64,000 bases of DNA from Caballeronia choica (GTDB lineage: Bacteria; Pseudomonadota; Gammaproteobacteria; Burkholderiales; Burkholderiaceae): contig NZ_FCON02000002.1 in NCBI RefSeq assembly GCF_001544535.1, positions 62,001-126,000 of the forward strand, written 5' to 3'. A program made the position numbers and the translations under genes. Shown here piece by piece: positions 35,256 through 44,307 of the stretch (positions are counted from its first letter, which is position 1; every line of letters starts with the position of its first letter). Under the pieces are notes generated by a model that was not told the DNA's origin, did not search any database, and was given only the letters and a program-made list of their open reading frames with translations.

Positions 35256-35423
35256 ATGACAGACAGCACCGAAACCGCGCGCCGGGCCGCATTGGCCGCC
35301 GGAGGCAAGGGGGCAGGGTCGCGACCCTGCCCGTCAAGGGCATCAAGCCGTGCATCGGTGCCAACGTTCGCGAGGCCCGGTCAGGCTTGCCTCGGCAGAT
35401 CGACGGGTTGGGTGGCCCGATGA
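35256..35423 (+). other. Well-initiated orphan reading frame, possible gene remnant
   Basis: An ATG at 35256 has an excellent SD (GGAGACGAG) and opens MTDSTETARRAALAAGGKG, but the frame stops at 35423 after 55 codons of unconvincing sequence. In another frame 35315-35400 reads ATLPVKGIKPCIGANVRE, resembling the opening of TauD-type dioxygenases (compare HTPTIGAEVGDIDLRE at 23103). The most economical view is a gene fused or deleted here. The alternative is simply a leader for the MFS gene. Confidence 0.3.
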
Positions 35424-36751
35424 ACGACCCGTTCCGCTATCAACCGCGCGCCGCCTGGGCCATGACGGCGATGGTGCTGTTTCTGATGTTGGTGAACTTC
35501 CTCGACAAGGTTGTACTGGGCATGGTGGCCGTGCCCTTGATGGCCGAACTCCATCTGTCTCCCGCGACATTCGGTTTGATCGCAGGCGCGTTTTACTGGT
35601 TGTTTTCGATCTCGGCAATCGTCGTGGGCTTCCTGTCGGATCGCATCGCCACTCGCTGGCTGCTGCTGGCGATGGGCGCGAGCTGGGCCGTTCTTCAATT
35701 GCCCATTGCGCTGGCCGGCGGAGCGTTCACGATCCTCCTTTGCCGCGTGCTGCTCGGCGCAGCGGAAGGTCCGGCATTTCCGGTCTCGGTCCACTCGCTC
35801 TACAAATGGTTCCCTGATGAAAAGCGCAGTATGCCGGTGGCGGTGATCAGCCAGGGCGCCTGCGCCGGGCTGTTGCTGGCGGGCCTGCTGATTCCGCTCG
35901 TCAGCCGGCATTGGGGCTGGCGCATGAACTTCGTGATCCTGGCGGCCGCCGGCGCGCTCTGGAGTGTGGTGTGGGCATGCGTTGCCCGTGAGGGTCAGCT
36001 TCACGAACGAAACGCGCAGCCCAGTACTACCGATATTTGCCCGACCGCTATGCCGCTGCGATTGCCGTACCGCAGGATATTGCTCGACCCTTCGGCGCTG
36101 GCGCTCTTCCTGCTGAGTTTTGCAGGCTACTGGACGCTCGGCATGAGCCTGACGTGGCTGCCCGCGTATCTTGAGAAAGGGCTGGGTTTCGGCAGTGCCG
36201 AGGCGGGCCGCTGGTTTGCGCTTGTCGTGGTATCGGCGATGCCTGTCACGATCGGCATGAGCTGGCTGTCGCAACGCATGGTGAGGCGCGGCGCGACGAC
36301 ACGTCGAGCGAGAGCTCAACTGGCGAGCCTGAGCGTCCTCGCGAGCGGCCTGCTTTTCATCGCACTCGTGGCGACCGGTCTGCCTGCCGGGCAAAAGGTC
36401 GTCCTGCTTGCGCTCGCGAGCGCGCTGGCGCCCATTGCCATTACGCTGGGTCCGGTCATGATCGGGGAAATGGTGCCCGCGCGCCAGTGTGGCGCCGTGG
36501 TGGCGGTTTTCACGGCAGCGGGCAATGTGGCCGGCGCCATCGCACCCGCCGTCATGGGTCGTCTCGTGCAGGCATACGGCAGCACGGACGCGCACGGTTA
36601 CGAAGCCGGATTTCTGTGCGGCGCGGTCCTGCTGATCATTGCTTCGCTCGTGGGTCTGCGCTGGCTGTATCCGGCGCGCTCGAAGCACGCACTCATGCGT
36701 GCGACCGTCATGGCGAGCCCGGGTACGTTGGGGCAAGCCGACGCAAGTTGA
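35420..36751 (+). CDS. MFS transporter
   Basis: This is a 443-residue inner-membrane protein with about 12 hydrophobic segments starting AWAMTAMVLFLMLVNFLDKVVLGM. GFLSDRIATRW is the loop 2-3 MFS signature, and LLGAAEGPAFPVSVHSLYKWFPDEKR resembles organic-acid and aromatic-acid permeases. ATG 35420 (MNDPFRYQPR) fits the length of the cytosolic N-terminus; no strong SD precedes it. The promoter region contains operator candidates 7 and 8, so it may be the uptake system for the substrate of the 17-34 kb pathway. Confidence 0.9.
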   Translation: MNDPFRYQPRAAWAMTAMVLFLMLVNFLDKVVLGMVAVPLMAELHLSPATFGLIAGAFYWLFSISAIVVGFLSDRIATRWLLLAMGASWAVLQLPIALAGGAFTILLCRVLLGAAEGPAFPVSVHSLYKWFPDEKRSMPVAVISQGACAGLLLAGLLIPLVSRHWGWRMNFVILAAAGALWSVVWACVAREGQLHERNAQPSTTDICPTAMPLRLPYRRILLDPSALALFLLSFAGYWTLGMSLTWLPAYLEKGLGFGSAEAGRWFALVVVSAMPVTIGMSWLSQRMVRRGATTRRARAQLASLSVLASGLLFIALVATGLPAGQKVVLLALASALAPIAITLGPVMIGEMVPARQCGAVVAVFTAAGNVAGAIAPAVMGRLVQAYGSTDAHGYEAGFLCGAVLLIIASLVGLRWLYPARSKHALMRATVMASPGTLGQADAS

Positions 36752-36756
36752 AGCAG

Positions 36757-36784
36757 ACGGTCAGGCGGCCACGTTCCTGACCGT
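36757..36784. terminator. Hairpin between convergent MFS and LAL genes
   Basis: ACGGTCAGG (36757-36765) and CCTGACCGT (36776-36784) are perfect 9-bp complements with a 10-nt loop, 6 bp after the MFS stop. No T-run is present on either strand, so it is a possible bidirectional stem only. Confidence 0.4.
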
Positions 36785-36842
36785 GGTCGCAGGGCGGGGG
36801 CGGGGGGCGGGCGAGCAGGCAGCGCGACCCCCGCCGTTTCCG

Positions 36843-39629
36843 TTAGCGATCCTGCTTCGTGTCGTCGAGCGGATAGGGGTCCATGAGGCTGATCTTGAGA
36901 TCCCGCGCGCGTCCTACTGCTTCGTCGCGCCCGGCCACGCCGAGCTTGCCGAAGATGTTCTTCAGATGCCACTTCACCGTCTCCGGTGACACATTGATCG
37001 CACGCGCGATTTTCTTGTTGGGCATCGCTTGCGCGACCAGACTCAGCACTTCGCGTTCGCGCTCGCTGAGCGCTTCGACCATCGCGGTCGCGACCGGCTT
37101 CGCGGCCGTGACGGATGCGGGTCCGGCGGCGGCTGCCGCCTGCAGTCGCTTCGCGTAGAACGCGAGCACGGGATCAAGTACACCCTCTTCGATCAGGGCG
37201 CCGAGCATCTGCGGCACGGCGGGCGACGCATCCAGCAAGGTGCGTACGATCCCGGAGTTGTGTGCGAGCGTGAGGGCGGTGAGCATGTGCTCGCGCGCGG
37301 ACTGTCCGTAGCCGAGCGCCTGCCGCGCGACGGCGGACTGCGCATGAAGCGCGACGAGGCGTCGAGACCTTCCCATTGCTTCGATCGCCGGAATCAGCGT
37401 GTCGATGCGGGCTGAAGCGCCCGCAAAGTCTCGTTCGTGCAGCATCATGATGATTCGCCCGTGCTCGGCCACACCATTGATCTCCGCCGCGACAATCCTG
37501 CTGGGACCTGCGTACCTGGCCGCGATCGACTCCATGCGCAGCAGGTTCGCGTGCGCATGGTCCATCGAGTCCTGCCACAGGTGAAAGCGCAGACGGGCCA
37601 TGAGCGTAAAGACGAGCAACCGATCCAGTTGGTGCCTGACGGCATAGTCCTCCAGCCGGTCGAGGGACGCATGCGCTTCGAGCTTGCGTCCGGCCTGCCA
37701 GTGACACGCGGCAAGCGTGTAGAGGGCGCGTATCACGGTATCGGGAATCGAGACCCGTTCCAGCAACTCGATGCGCGGCGCCATCATCCGGATGGCAGCC
37801 TCCGGTTGATTGGATTCGTAGAGCGCGTAGCTAAGAATGCCCGCGGCCATGCAGGCCATCCCGACATACGGGGGGCCACTCCGCTCGGACTCTTCAAGCA
37901 CCTCCCGCAGGATCTGCTCGGCACGCGCCATATGACCTGCAATGGTCAGGCTCATGGCGCCTATGCATCGTCCCGCCATTTGCTGGAATGGCGCTCCGCC
38001 GTGTTCCTGTGCCTCGTCGAGTATTTGATGCATCTGCGCGTATTCGCCGCGACACATGAACATCCAGGAAAGCGCGGTCGCGCCGCTGGCTCGAACGCGA
38101 TCGCTTGCGTCGGACGGCACGTTCAGCAGTTCGTCCCGGATGGCGAACACCGCGTCGGGATCGTCCAGCCGCAGGGCAAGCCCGGCGCGAAGGACGTTCA
38201 GGCCGTAAGTCTGACAGGCCTCGAGGGAGGCGCGTTTCGATTCGATCCGTTGCAGACTCCCTTCGAGGCCCTCGATGTCCTGCGCATAGAGCTGGATCTG
38301 GGCCGCCGCCAGTTGAAGGTCGACGCTCGCCTCGACATGTTCGGGCGGCAGGTTGCGAAGCAAGCCGGCCAGCTGGCCGACATCGCCCCTCGTCAGGAGA
38401 TCCTCGACGCAGGATTCCACCATCTCGGTGGCCGCGTTGGCGTCATCGGCCTGGACCGCGTGATGCACGGCTTCGTCGAGATAGCCCCGCGAGGCGAACC
38501 AGTTCCACGCCGCTGAATGCAGCGCTCGCTGTTCCGCTTCCGGAAGGCGAGCCACGCGTTCAAGAAGCACCTCGCGCAGCAGCGGGTGCAGCCGATACCA
38601 GGTTTCACGTTCGTGGCTTTGTACCTGCGTGATGAACAGATTGTTGCTGTCCATTTGCGTGAGCCACGTCATCTTGCGGGCCAGCGCCTGGGGACGTCCG
38701 GAGAGGCTTGCGCATAACGAGGCGCAGAACCGGCTGCATACCGCCACGCGGGTCAGCAGGTCGAGATCGCCAGGCGACAGACGCACCAGCACTTCGCGCT
38801 CGAAATAGCTCGCAAAGGTGCGGGCGTCGCGGATCTGTTCCCGCGAATAGGGGGCACCCTGTTTCGCCTTAAGGTCGATGGCAAAGAGTTGCAGCCCGGC
38901 CACCCAGCCGTCGGTCAGCTCGTGCAGGATCTCGGCGTCGCGTTTGTCGATACGGCCAAGTTGCTCGCGCAGGAAGCGCTCTGACTCGGCCGCGGTGAAA
39001 CGCAGGTCGCGCAGATCGATCTCTTCTACCTGGTCCTGTGCCCGCAGCCGCGCCAGCGACAGCGGTAGCGCGCTGCGCGAGCCGAACGCCACGTGCAGTT
39101 GCGGCGGCGCATAGTCCAGCAGCCACTGCAGCGCCTGCATGATGCGTCTGTCGTCGATATGGTGGATGTCGTCGAGCACCAGCACGAGGTCGCGCTGTCG
39201 CTGGGCGATGGCCTCCACGAGCGTGATCACCCAATGCTCGACGGCCGAATCATTGCTGTCATGACCCATCAGCAGCGCAGCGGTGCGCACGATGGCGGAG
39301 TCGACCTCAGCGAGACTCGCGAGCAGGCAGTCGAAAAACCGCGACAGTCCGTTATCTTCCGGCGCGAGCGAGAGCCACGCGATGTCGAAGTTCAACGAGA
39401 TCAGGGCCTTGCGCCATTCCACGAGGGCGCTGGTCTTGCCACTTCCCGCGGCGCCCTGAACAACCAGGCAGCGCCGCCGCCGGCCGTCCACCATGCGCGC
39501 CATCAGCGCGTCACGCGGGATCAGATTCCGGGAACCGCGAGGCGGCATCAACTTCGTGCCTGCGACTGGCTGTACTGTGCCACGCGACGGCGACGTCACT
39601 CCTGCAAACGATATTCCTTGTTGGGACAT
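36843..39629 (-). CDS. MalT-like LuxR-family transcriptional regulator (LAL), second
   Basis: This 928-residue LAL regulator has an N-terminal AGTKLMPPRGSRNLIPR and Walker A GAAGSGKTS at residues 59-67. LVLVLDDIHHIDD is the Walker B, a long TPR-like region follows, and the C-terminal LuxR HTH is LSEREREVLSLVAQAM..KKIARAINVSPETVKWHLKNIFGKLG. The short tail after the HTH (SLMDPYPLDDTKQDR) is polar. It lies at the end of the catabolic core and converges on the MFS gene. LuxR-type HTH proteins often bind sites of the form ACCT...AGGT, matching the outer bases of the nine repeats here. It is therefore the leading candidate for the pathway regulator, together with the one at 3108. Confidence 0.93.
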   Translation of the reverse strand: MSQQGISFAGVTSPSRGTVQPVAGTKLMPPRGSRNLIPRDALMARMVDGRRRRCLVVQGAAGSGKTSALVEWRKALISLNFDIAWLSLAPEDNGLSRFFDCLLASLAEVDSAIVRTAALLMGHDSNDSAVEHWVITLVEAIAQRQRDLVLVLDDIHHIDDRRIMQALQWLLDYAPPQLHVAFGSRSALPLSLARLRAQDQVEEIDLRDLRFTAAESERFLREQLGRIDKRDAEILHELTDGWVAGLQLFAIDLKAKQGAPYSREQIRDARTFASYFEREVLVRLSPGDLDLLTRVAVCSRFCASLCASLSGRPQALARKMTWLTQMDSNNLFITQVQSHERETWYRLHPLLREVLLERVARLPEAEQRALHSAAWNWFASRGYLDEAVHHAVQADDANAATEMVESCVEDLLTRGDVGQLAGLLRNLPPEHVEASVDLQLAAAQIQLYAQDIEGLEGSLQRIESKRASLEACQTYGLNVLRAGLALRLDDPDAVFAIRDELLNVPSDASDRVRASGATALSWMFMCRGEYAQMHQILDEAQEHGGAPFQQMAGRCIGAMSLTIAGHMARAEQILREVLEESERSGPPYVGMACMAAGILSYALYESNQPEAAIRMMAPRIELLERVSIPDTVIRALYTLAACHWQAGRKLEAHASLDRLEDYAVRHQLDRLLVFTLMARLRFHLWQDSMDHAHANLLRMESIAARYAGPSRIVAAEINGVAEHGRIIMMLHERDFAGASARIDTLIPAIEAMGRSRRLVALHAQSAVARQALGYGQSAREHMLTALTLAHNSGIVRTLLDASPAVPQMLGALIEEGVLDPVLAFYAKRLQAAAAAGPASVTAAKPVATAMVEALSEREREVLSLVAQAMPNKKIARAINVSPETVKWHLKNIFGKLGVAGRDEAVGRARDLKISLMDPYPLDDTKQDR

Positions 39630-40051
39630 CAGGTAGAACTCTGCGATCAGTAAATGGGGGCGCTACCCTTCGGTGCTGTGAGGCCGGGGCTGACTGATTC
39701 GACAAAAATGCCGCGTCACACGGTCATCGCGCGATTTATTTGAGTGCCCGTCAGCGGATATCCGCCGCGCATCGCCGCGGCCGCATCGATGTCACGATAC
39801 GCGTCGCGGACGCCGCCGAAGGGTCCCGCTCAGGTTCGTGCTCCGGTGCGCTCGAAAAGAACAGTCTGGTGGATCGCCGTTTTTCGATCTTGCGATGCGG
39901 TTGCGGGCCTGACTTCGGCTTCGGCGACACGCAGCGCGTATTCACGCGCGGGTAGGCTGACCTGTGATTTTGCGGTCTCTGCGCGTAGTTTGTCCATGGA
40001 GGCTTGTACTAGGTGGAAAATGCGTCGCCTATTGTGGAACGGTCAGTCCAA
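39630..40051. other. 422-bp region with no supported gene
   Basis: This is upstream of the second LAL regulator (minus strand) and downstream of the FAD oxidoreductase. It must hold the promoter of the regulator. A short minus-strand stretch near 39720-39830 reads DAYRDIDAAAAMRGG, then YPLTGTQINRAM and a stop, in coding-like style. I cannot assign it, and it is interrupted upstream. Confidence 0.35.
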
Positions 40052-41428
40052 TTATCGCGTTGGATCGCGGGTTGCTTCGAGTGCGCGCGAGGGAACGGAT
40101 AGCGCAGGCCTCCAGTTGCCCCGCCAGACCCGCCAGGCGATCGCAGGGCTGAGCAGCGACGGCGGCGGGATCATCAGGTTGACAACCTTCAGAAACTCAG
40201 TCGCCAGCGTGCTGTCGCGGGTCGCAGCAAGATGAAGCTTACCGATGTACCAGTTGATGAAACGCAGCATCGGCGGACGCTCGCCCTTGACTTGCGGATG
40301 GCGGAGGTCGTTGCGAACCGCGATGTCCCACGGAATGTCGACGATCTTAGCGGCCGCCCTGAAGAATCGCCGCGCAAGATCGTTCGAGCCCGCGAGCAGG
40401 CACTGTTGCAGCGTTAGCGCCTCCTGTGCCGCGACCGTCATGCCCTGCCCGTAGATCGGGTTGAAACTGCAGATGGCGTCACCGAAAACCAGGTAGTTCT
40501 CGGGGAAGCGTGCAAGCTTCTCATACCGCCAGCGCACGCTGGAGGCGTAGCGGTAGCGCCTGTAATCGCTGATCGGCTCAGCCCTCGCGACAACGTCGCG
40601 AATCGCCATGGTCGGCAGCGTCGCCAGATACGCGAGAAAGCCTTGATCGTTATCGGGTGCGTCATCACCCAGAAAGCCGCCAGTACTGACGATCCAGCTG
40701 TCATGCTCCTGCGCGAGCATGACGCCGTTCCGCCAGTTCGGCGCACTACCGGCGACAACGATGCCGAGCTTGCCGTCAAGATCAGTCGGCCGACGTCGAT
40801 AGGTACGGGTCATGTAGCCAATGCCGATCTCGACCTTCTCGTTGACAGGAGGTTGGTAGCCGAGCTCTTCAAGCCAGGCCGCGCTGGACGAGCCGCGCCC
40901 GGTAGCATCAACGACGAGGTCCGCGTTGACGGTCTCTTCCAGCTTGCCCTCAACGCGCATGCGCACACCGGTCACGTTCTTGCGAGCGGGGTCGATGGCA
41001 AGACCCTGCACAGCGCAATTCTCCATGGCGCGCACGTTCGGCAACCCCAGGACCCGTCGGCGCAGATGGCCTTCGAGCACGGGACGACTCGCAATCAGAC
41101 CGATCAGGCCGCTCGTGCCCGTAGCAAGCGTAACGTTGCGACCGATCCAGGTCACATCGTTGGCGACATCGCCGAGCAACCCGCCGCTCTGCGCGACGAC
41201 TTCGTCGTTATACCCTGGGAAGAATTGCTCGAGTATCGCGCTGCCGCGCGCAAGAAGCCCATGGATGTGGCGACCCTGTGGCACGCCCTTGCGCGGAGTG
41301 TCTGTTGCTGGAAACGCATCGCGTTCGAGCACGGTGACGGTGGTATAGAAATCCGATAGTGCGCGTGCGGCCAGCAGCCCGCCCATGCTCGCGCCGATTA
41401 CGACCGCATGCTCGCCCAGGTTCTTCAT
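40052..41428 (-). CDS. FAD-dependent oxidoreductase / flavin monooxygenase-like protein
   Basis: This is a 458-residue protein. The Rossmann FAD motif is HAVVIGASMGGLLAARALSD, with GxSxGG in place of the canonical GxGxxG. VTVLERDAFP ends beta-2, the second FAD motif is YLVFGDAICSFNPIYGQGM, and VDATGRGSSSAAWLEELGY lies centrally. It resembles the PHBH/geranylgeranyl-reductase-like group of hydroxylases and oxidoreductases. ATG 41428 has SD GGAGG with 6-nt spacing; 66 codons upstream overlap the neighbouring divergent gene and are not homologous. It is divergent from the SARP-hydrolase fusion at 41547 (118-bp gap) and is probably its regulatory target. The substrate is unknown; aromatic or polyprenoid compounds are typical. 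Confidence 0.88.
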   Translation of the reverse strand: MKNLGEHAVVIGASMGGLLAARALSDFYTTVTVLERDAFPATDTPRKGVPQGRHIHGLLARGSAILEQFFPGYNDEVVAQSGGLLGDVANDVTWIGRNVTLATGTSGLIGLIASRPVLEGHLRRRVLGLPNVRAMENCAVQGLAIDPARKNVTGVRMRVEGKLEETVNADLVVDATGRGSSSAAWLEELGYQPPVNEKVEIGIGYMTRTYRRRPTDLDGKLGIVVAGSAPNWRNGVMLAQEHDSWIVSTGGFLGDDAPDNDQGFLAYLATLPTMAIRDVVARAEPISDYRRYRYASSVRWRYEKLARFPENYLVFGDAICSFNPIYGQGMTVAAQEALTLQQCLLAGSNDLARRFFRAAAKIVDIPWDIAVRNDLRHPQVKGERPPMLRFINWYIGKLHLAATRDSTLATEFLKVVNLMIPPPSLLSPAIAWRVWRGNWRPALSVPSRALEATRDPTR

Positions 41429-41546
41429 GACAATCCTCCAGTTCAATCCGTCGCAGTGTGTCCGGCGACGATCGTCTGCAGTGGATGATAGTATCGCCTC
41501 GTCCCCTGAGCGTCCCCTGGACGCCGTCATTGAGGCTCGCATCACG

Positions 41547-43097
41547 ATGACTCTGTTCAGTGTACGGACGCTTGGATTTCCGGAGATCCGCCGGGACGAC
41601 CGGCTGTGCGAGCTGGCCTTGCGCAAAGGCCTGGCCCTGCTGATCTATCTGGCCGAAGCGAAGGGCTCAGTCGGGCGCGACGTCGTCGCAACCCTGTTGT
41701 GGCCGGATAGCGGCGAGGACGTCGTTCGGGCGCGGCTGCGGCGCCTCTTGCATCGCCTCCAGCTCACGCTCGGCGACGACGTTCTCACAACCGACCGGTC
41801 GACGGTACGATGGTCATCAGGGATCGACCTGCAGGTGGATGCTCAGTTGTTCGAGCAAGCCTGCGACCGCGGCGAGTTCGAGCGGGCCTGCCGTCAGTAT
41901 CCCGGCGACTTTCTCGAAGGTTTTTCGCCCGGCGACTGCCCGCAGTTCGACGAGTGGGCTTTCTTTCGCCGTGAGGCCTTGCGGGGTCGGGCGATCCAGG
42001 CGCTCGAACGGGTGGTGCGCGACAAGAATGCGGCCGGCGACTACGCGGCTGCGGCTGCGCACGCGTGGCGTCTCGTTGAGTTCGATCCGCTCAGCGAAGT
42101 GTACGGCCGGCACCTCATCCACAACCTCCTGCTCGCCGGGGATCGGGCTGCGGCCGAGCGCCACCTCGAAGCCCTGACGCTGCGCCTTCGCGACGAACTC
42201 GATGTGGCGCCCGAAACCGAGACCCGCGCGCTGCTTGACGCCGGCACAACGTTGCCGACCGAGGCCCCACCGCCGACGCGCTTTGTCAGCGGGCGCGACA
42301 TCCATCTCGCGTTCCAGACCTACGGCGCCGGCCGCATTGATATTCTGGTGCTGCCGGGTTTCGTGTCCCACGTCGAACGGGTTTGGGAGGAGCCCCGGTG
42401 CCGGGCATTCCTGTCCTCTCTCGCCAAGATGGGACGTCTCATCCTGTTCGATCGTCGAGGCATCGGGCTCTCCGACAGGGTCGGATTCAATCCCGGCGTC
42501 GACGCGACCGCGCAGGACATCGGCACCGTGCTCGACGCCGCCGGCAGCCGCCGGGTCGTGCTGTTCGGCGCGTCCGAGGGGGGACCGCCCTGCATCAAAT
42601 TCGCCGTTGATCACCCCGATCGTGTCTCCGGTCTCATTTTGTTCGCCTCGTTGGCGAAGGGAAGCGCGACGCCCGACTATTCGCACGCGCTGCACGCTAG
42701 TCAGTACGACATGTGGCTGCAGCAGCTCGTTGCAGTCTGGGGCGGCCCTGCGGGCATCGAGACATTCGCGCCGAGCCTGTCTGACGATCCTCAAGCACGA
42801 GCCTGGTGGGCAGGCTTGCTGCGGGCCGCTTCGAGCCCGGGCGCCATCAAGGGCGTGCTCGAGGCGTTGCGCGATATGGATGTGCGGCACTTATTGGGCC
42901 GAGTTTCCGTTCCGACTCTGGTGCTCCATCGTCTCGACGACCGCGCCGTTCGCATCGGCGCCGGCCGGTATCTCGCCAGCCACATCGCGCAGGCGCGATT
43001 CGTCGAACTCGACGGCGCCGATCATTGGGTCTTCGCGGGCGATCAGCAACCCGTCCTGGCCAGTATCGAGCAATTTGTCCGCAATCTCGCGGCGTGA
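41547..43097 (+). CDS. SARP/BTAD transcriptional activator fused to an alpha/beta-hydrolase
   Basis: This 516-residue protein has an N-terminal OmpR-like winged helix (about residues 1-95, LRKGLALLIYLAEA...RARLRRLLHRL) and a BTAD helical domain (about 100-235, FDEWAFFRREALRGRAIQALERV). An alpha/beta-hydrolase follows from about residue 255: FVSGRDIHLAFQTYG, then LFDRRGIGLSDR. The hydrolase triad looks complete: Ser343 in GASEGG, Asp464 or Asp465 in RLDDRAV, His493 in ADHWVF. It may be a regulator that senses its ligand through a hydrolase-like pocket, or one that also hydrolyses it. ATG 41547 is chosen because earlier in-frame starts (41427) overlap the divergent oxidoreductase start. SARP/BTAD regulators are most common in actinomycetes. 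Confidence 0.85.
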   Translation: MTLFSVRTLGFPEIRRDDRLCELALRKGLALLIYLAEAKGSVGRDVVATLLWPDSGEDVVRARLRRLLHRLQLTLGDDVLTTDRSTVRWSSGIDLQVDAQLFEQACDRGEFERACRQYPGDFLEGFSPGDCPQFDEWAFFRREALRGRAIQALERVVRDKNAAGDYAAAAAHAWRLVEFDPLSEVYGRHLIHNLLLAGDRAAAERHLEALTLRLRDELDVAPETETRALLDAGTTLPTEAPPPTRFVSGRDIHLAFQTYGAGRIDILVLPGFVSHVERVWEEPRCRAFLSSLAKMGRLILFDRRGIGLSDRVGFNPGVDATAQDIGTVLDAAGSRRVVLFGASEGGPPCIKFAVDHPDRVSGLILFASLAKGSATPDYSHALHASQYDMWLQQLVAVWGGPAGIETFAPSLSDDPQARAWWAGLLRAASSPGAIKGVLEALRDMDVRHLLGRVSVPTLVLHRLDDRAVRIGAGRYLASHIAQARFVELDGADHWVFAGDQQPVLASIEQFVRNLAA

Positions 43098-43452
43098 CTG
43101 CGAACGAGAGATACAGGCCAGGATGGGAAACGTTGTTAGCGGCTAGTCATCAACGCATGCATTGGGCGGCGATTGCCGGTGGCCAGTTCGGGTGAGGCGC
43201 GCTGTCGAGTCTGCCACTCGACTACCCCCCGCTTCGGGGAGGCATCCAGGGAAGTCGCAAGCACGACAATCGTTGCCAAGCGTCGTGATGCGCCGCCTTC
43301 ACAGATATTTCCGCTGACTGAAACGCGGGCCTGTCGACGCCCCCTGTTCGGCCGCGTTTGCAGAACCGGCCGGCAACAAAGGACAGGCAACGGGGTTTGC
43401 AAGAACACCTTTAGCTGGAAACGATCCTACCTGATAGCAGCAAAGGAGAGAC
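43098..43452. other. 355-bp intergenic region upstream of the SDR gene
   Basis: No gene is supported. It holds operator candidate 9 (43223-43243) and the SD AAAGGAGAG for the SDR at 43453. Confidence 0.4.
43223..43243. promoter_or_regulatory. 21-bp inverted repeat, operator candidate 9
   Basis: TACCCCCC (43223-43230), a 5-bp spacer GCTTC and GGGGAGGC (43236-43243). It lies 209 bp before the SDR at 43453, linking this outlying gene to the same apparent regulon. I see no clear second copy nearby. Confidence 0.55.
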
Positions 43453-44256
43453 ATGACTACAGTTTTTCGCGAAGATGCTTTGGCGGGCAAGACCGTATTT
43501 GTCGCTGGCGCGTCGTCCGGCATCAACCTCGGCATCGCGCAGCGCTTCGCGCGCGCAGGCGCCCGGCTGGCGCTGATCAGCCGCGATCCGGAGCGGATCG
43601 CAGCAGCAGCGGCCACGATCAACGATGCCGGCGGCAAGGCCATCGGCATTGCCGCCGACGTGCGGGACTACGGTGCCGTAGAAGCAGCCATGACGCAGGC
43701 GCGCGATACGCTAGGGCCATTCGACGCCGTCATTTCCGGTGCCGCAGGCAATTTCCTTGCGCCGGCGGCGGCCATGTCGGCCAACGCCTTCAAGACCGTG
43801 GTCGATATCGACCTGATCGGCACCTTCAATGTATTTCGCACCTCCTTTGACTTTCTGCAGGCGCCGGGCGCATCGCTGATTGCGATCTCCGCACCGCAGG
43901 GTGAGCAGCCCAAGATGTTTCAGGCCCACGCATGCGCGGCCAAGGCCGGCATCAACATGCTGATCAAATGCCTGGCGATGGAATGGGGTCCCGCCGGCGT
44001 GCGCGTGAACGGCATTTCGCCTGGGCCTATCGCCGACACCGAGGGCATGGCCAGGCTTGCCTCCACGCCTGAGATGGAAGCCCGTGTCAAGGGCGCACTG
44101 GCGCTTCGCGACTACGGCACCAAACAGGACGTCGCCGATGCGGCGCTATTCCTGTGCTCGGCCAGCGCCCGCTACATCACCGGCACTATCCTTGATTGCG
44201 ATGGCGGAGCCTTGCTGGGCGACGCCTCGGCCGATGCGTTGAAGAAATCCGCCTGA
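43453..44256 (+). CDS. SDR oxidoreductase, 2,4-dienoyl-CoA reductase (DECR2)-like
   Basis: This is a 267-residue short-chain dehydrogenase. It has a variant cofactor motif GASSGINLGIAQRF, SRDPERI after beta-2 (favouring NADP), and GAAGNFLAPAAAMSANAFKTVVDIDLIGTFN. The terminal ITGTILDCDGGALLG closes the fold. The usual YxxxK is AxxxK here (ACAAKAG), as in peroxisomal 2,4-dienoyl-CoA reductases, which replace the Tyr. AAGNF followed by the NAFKTVVDIDL helix is also typical of that group. It would remove a 4,5-double bond during beta-oxidation of unsaturated chains. SD AAAGGAGAG precedes ATG 43453. A broken enoyl-CoA hydratase gene follows. Confidence 0.88.
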   Translation: MTTVFREDALAGKTVFVAGASSGINLGIAQRFARAGARLALISRDPERIAAAAATINDAGGKAIGIAADVRDYGAVEAAMTQARDTLGPFDAVISGAAGNFLAPAAAMSANAFKTVVDIDLIGTFNVFRTSFDFLQAPGASLIAISAPQGEQPKMFQAHACAAKAGINMLIKCLAMEWGPAGVRVNGISPGPIADTEGMARLASTPEMEARVKGALALRDYGTKQDVADAALFLCSASARYITGTILDCDGGALLGDASADALKKSA

Positions 44257-44307
44257 CTTCGTCGCCATGCCCCGAAGGTGTCACCTCTCAGCGGGACAGA
44301 CGCTCGC

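Noticed and set aside
35381-36736. 451-codon minus frame opposite the MFS transporter
   Set aside because: The plus-strand frame has 12 hydrophobic segments and MFS signatures; the minus frame is a polar Arg/Gln-rich shadow.
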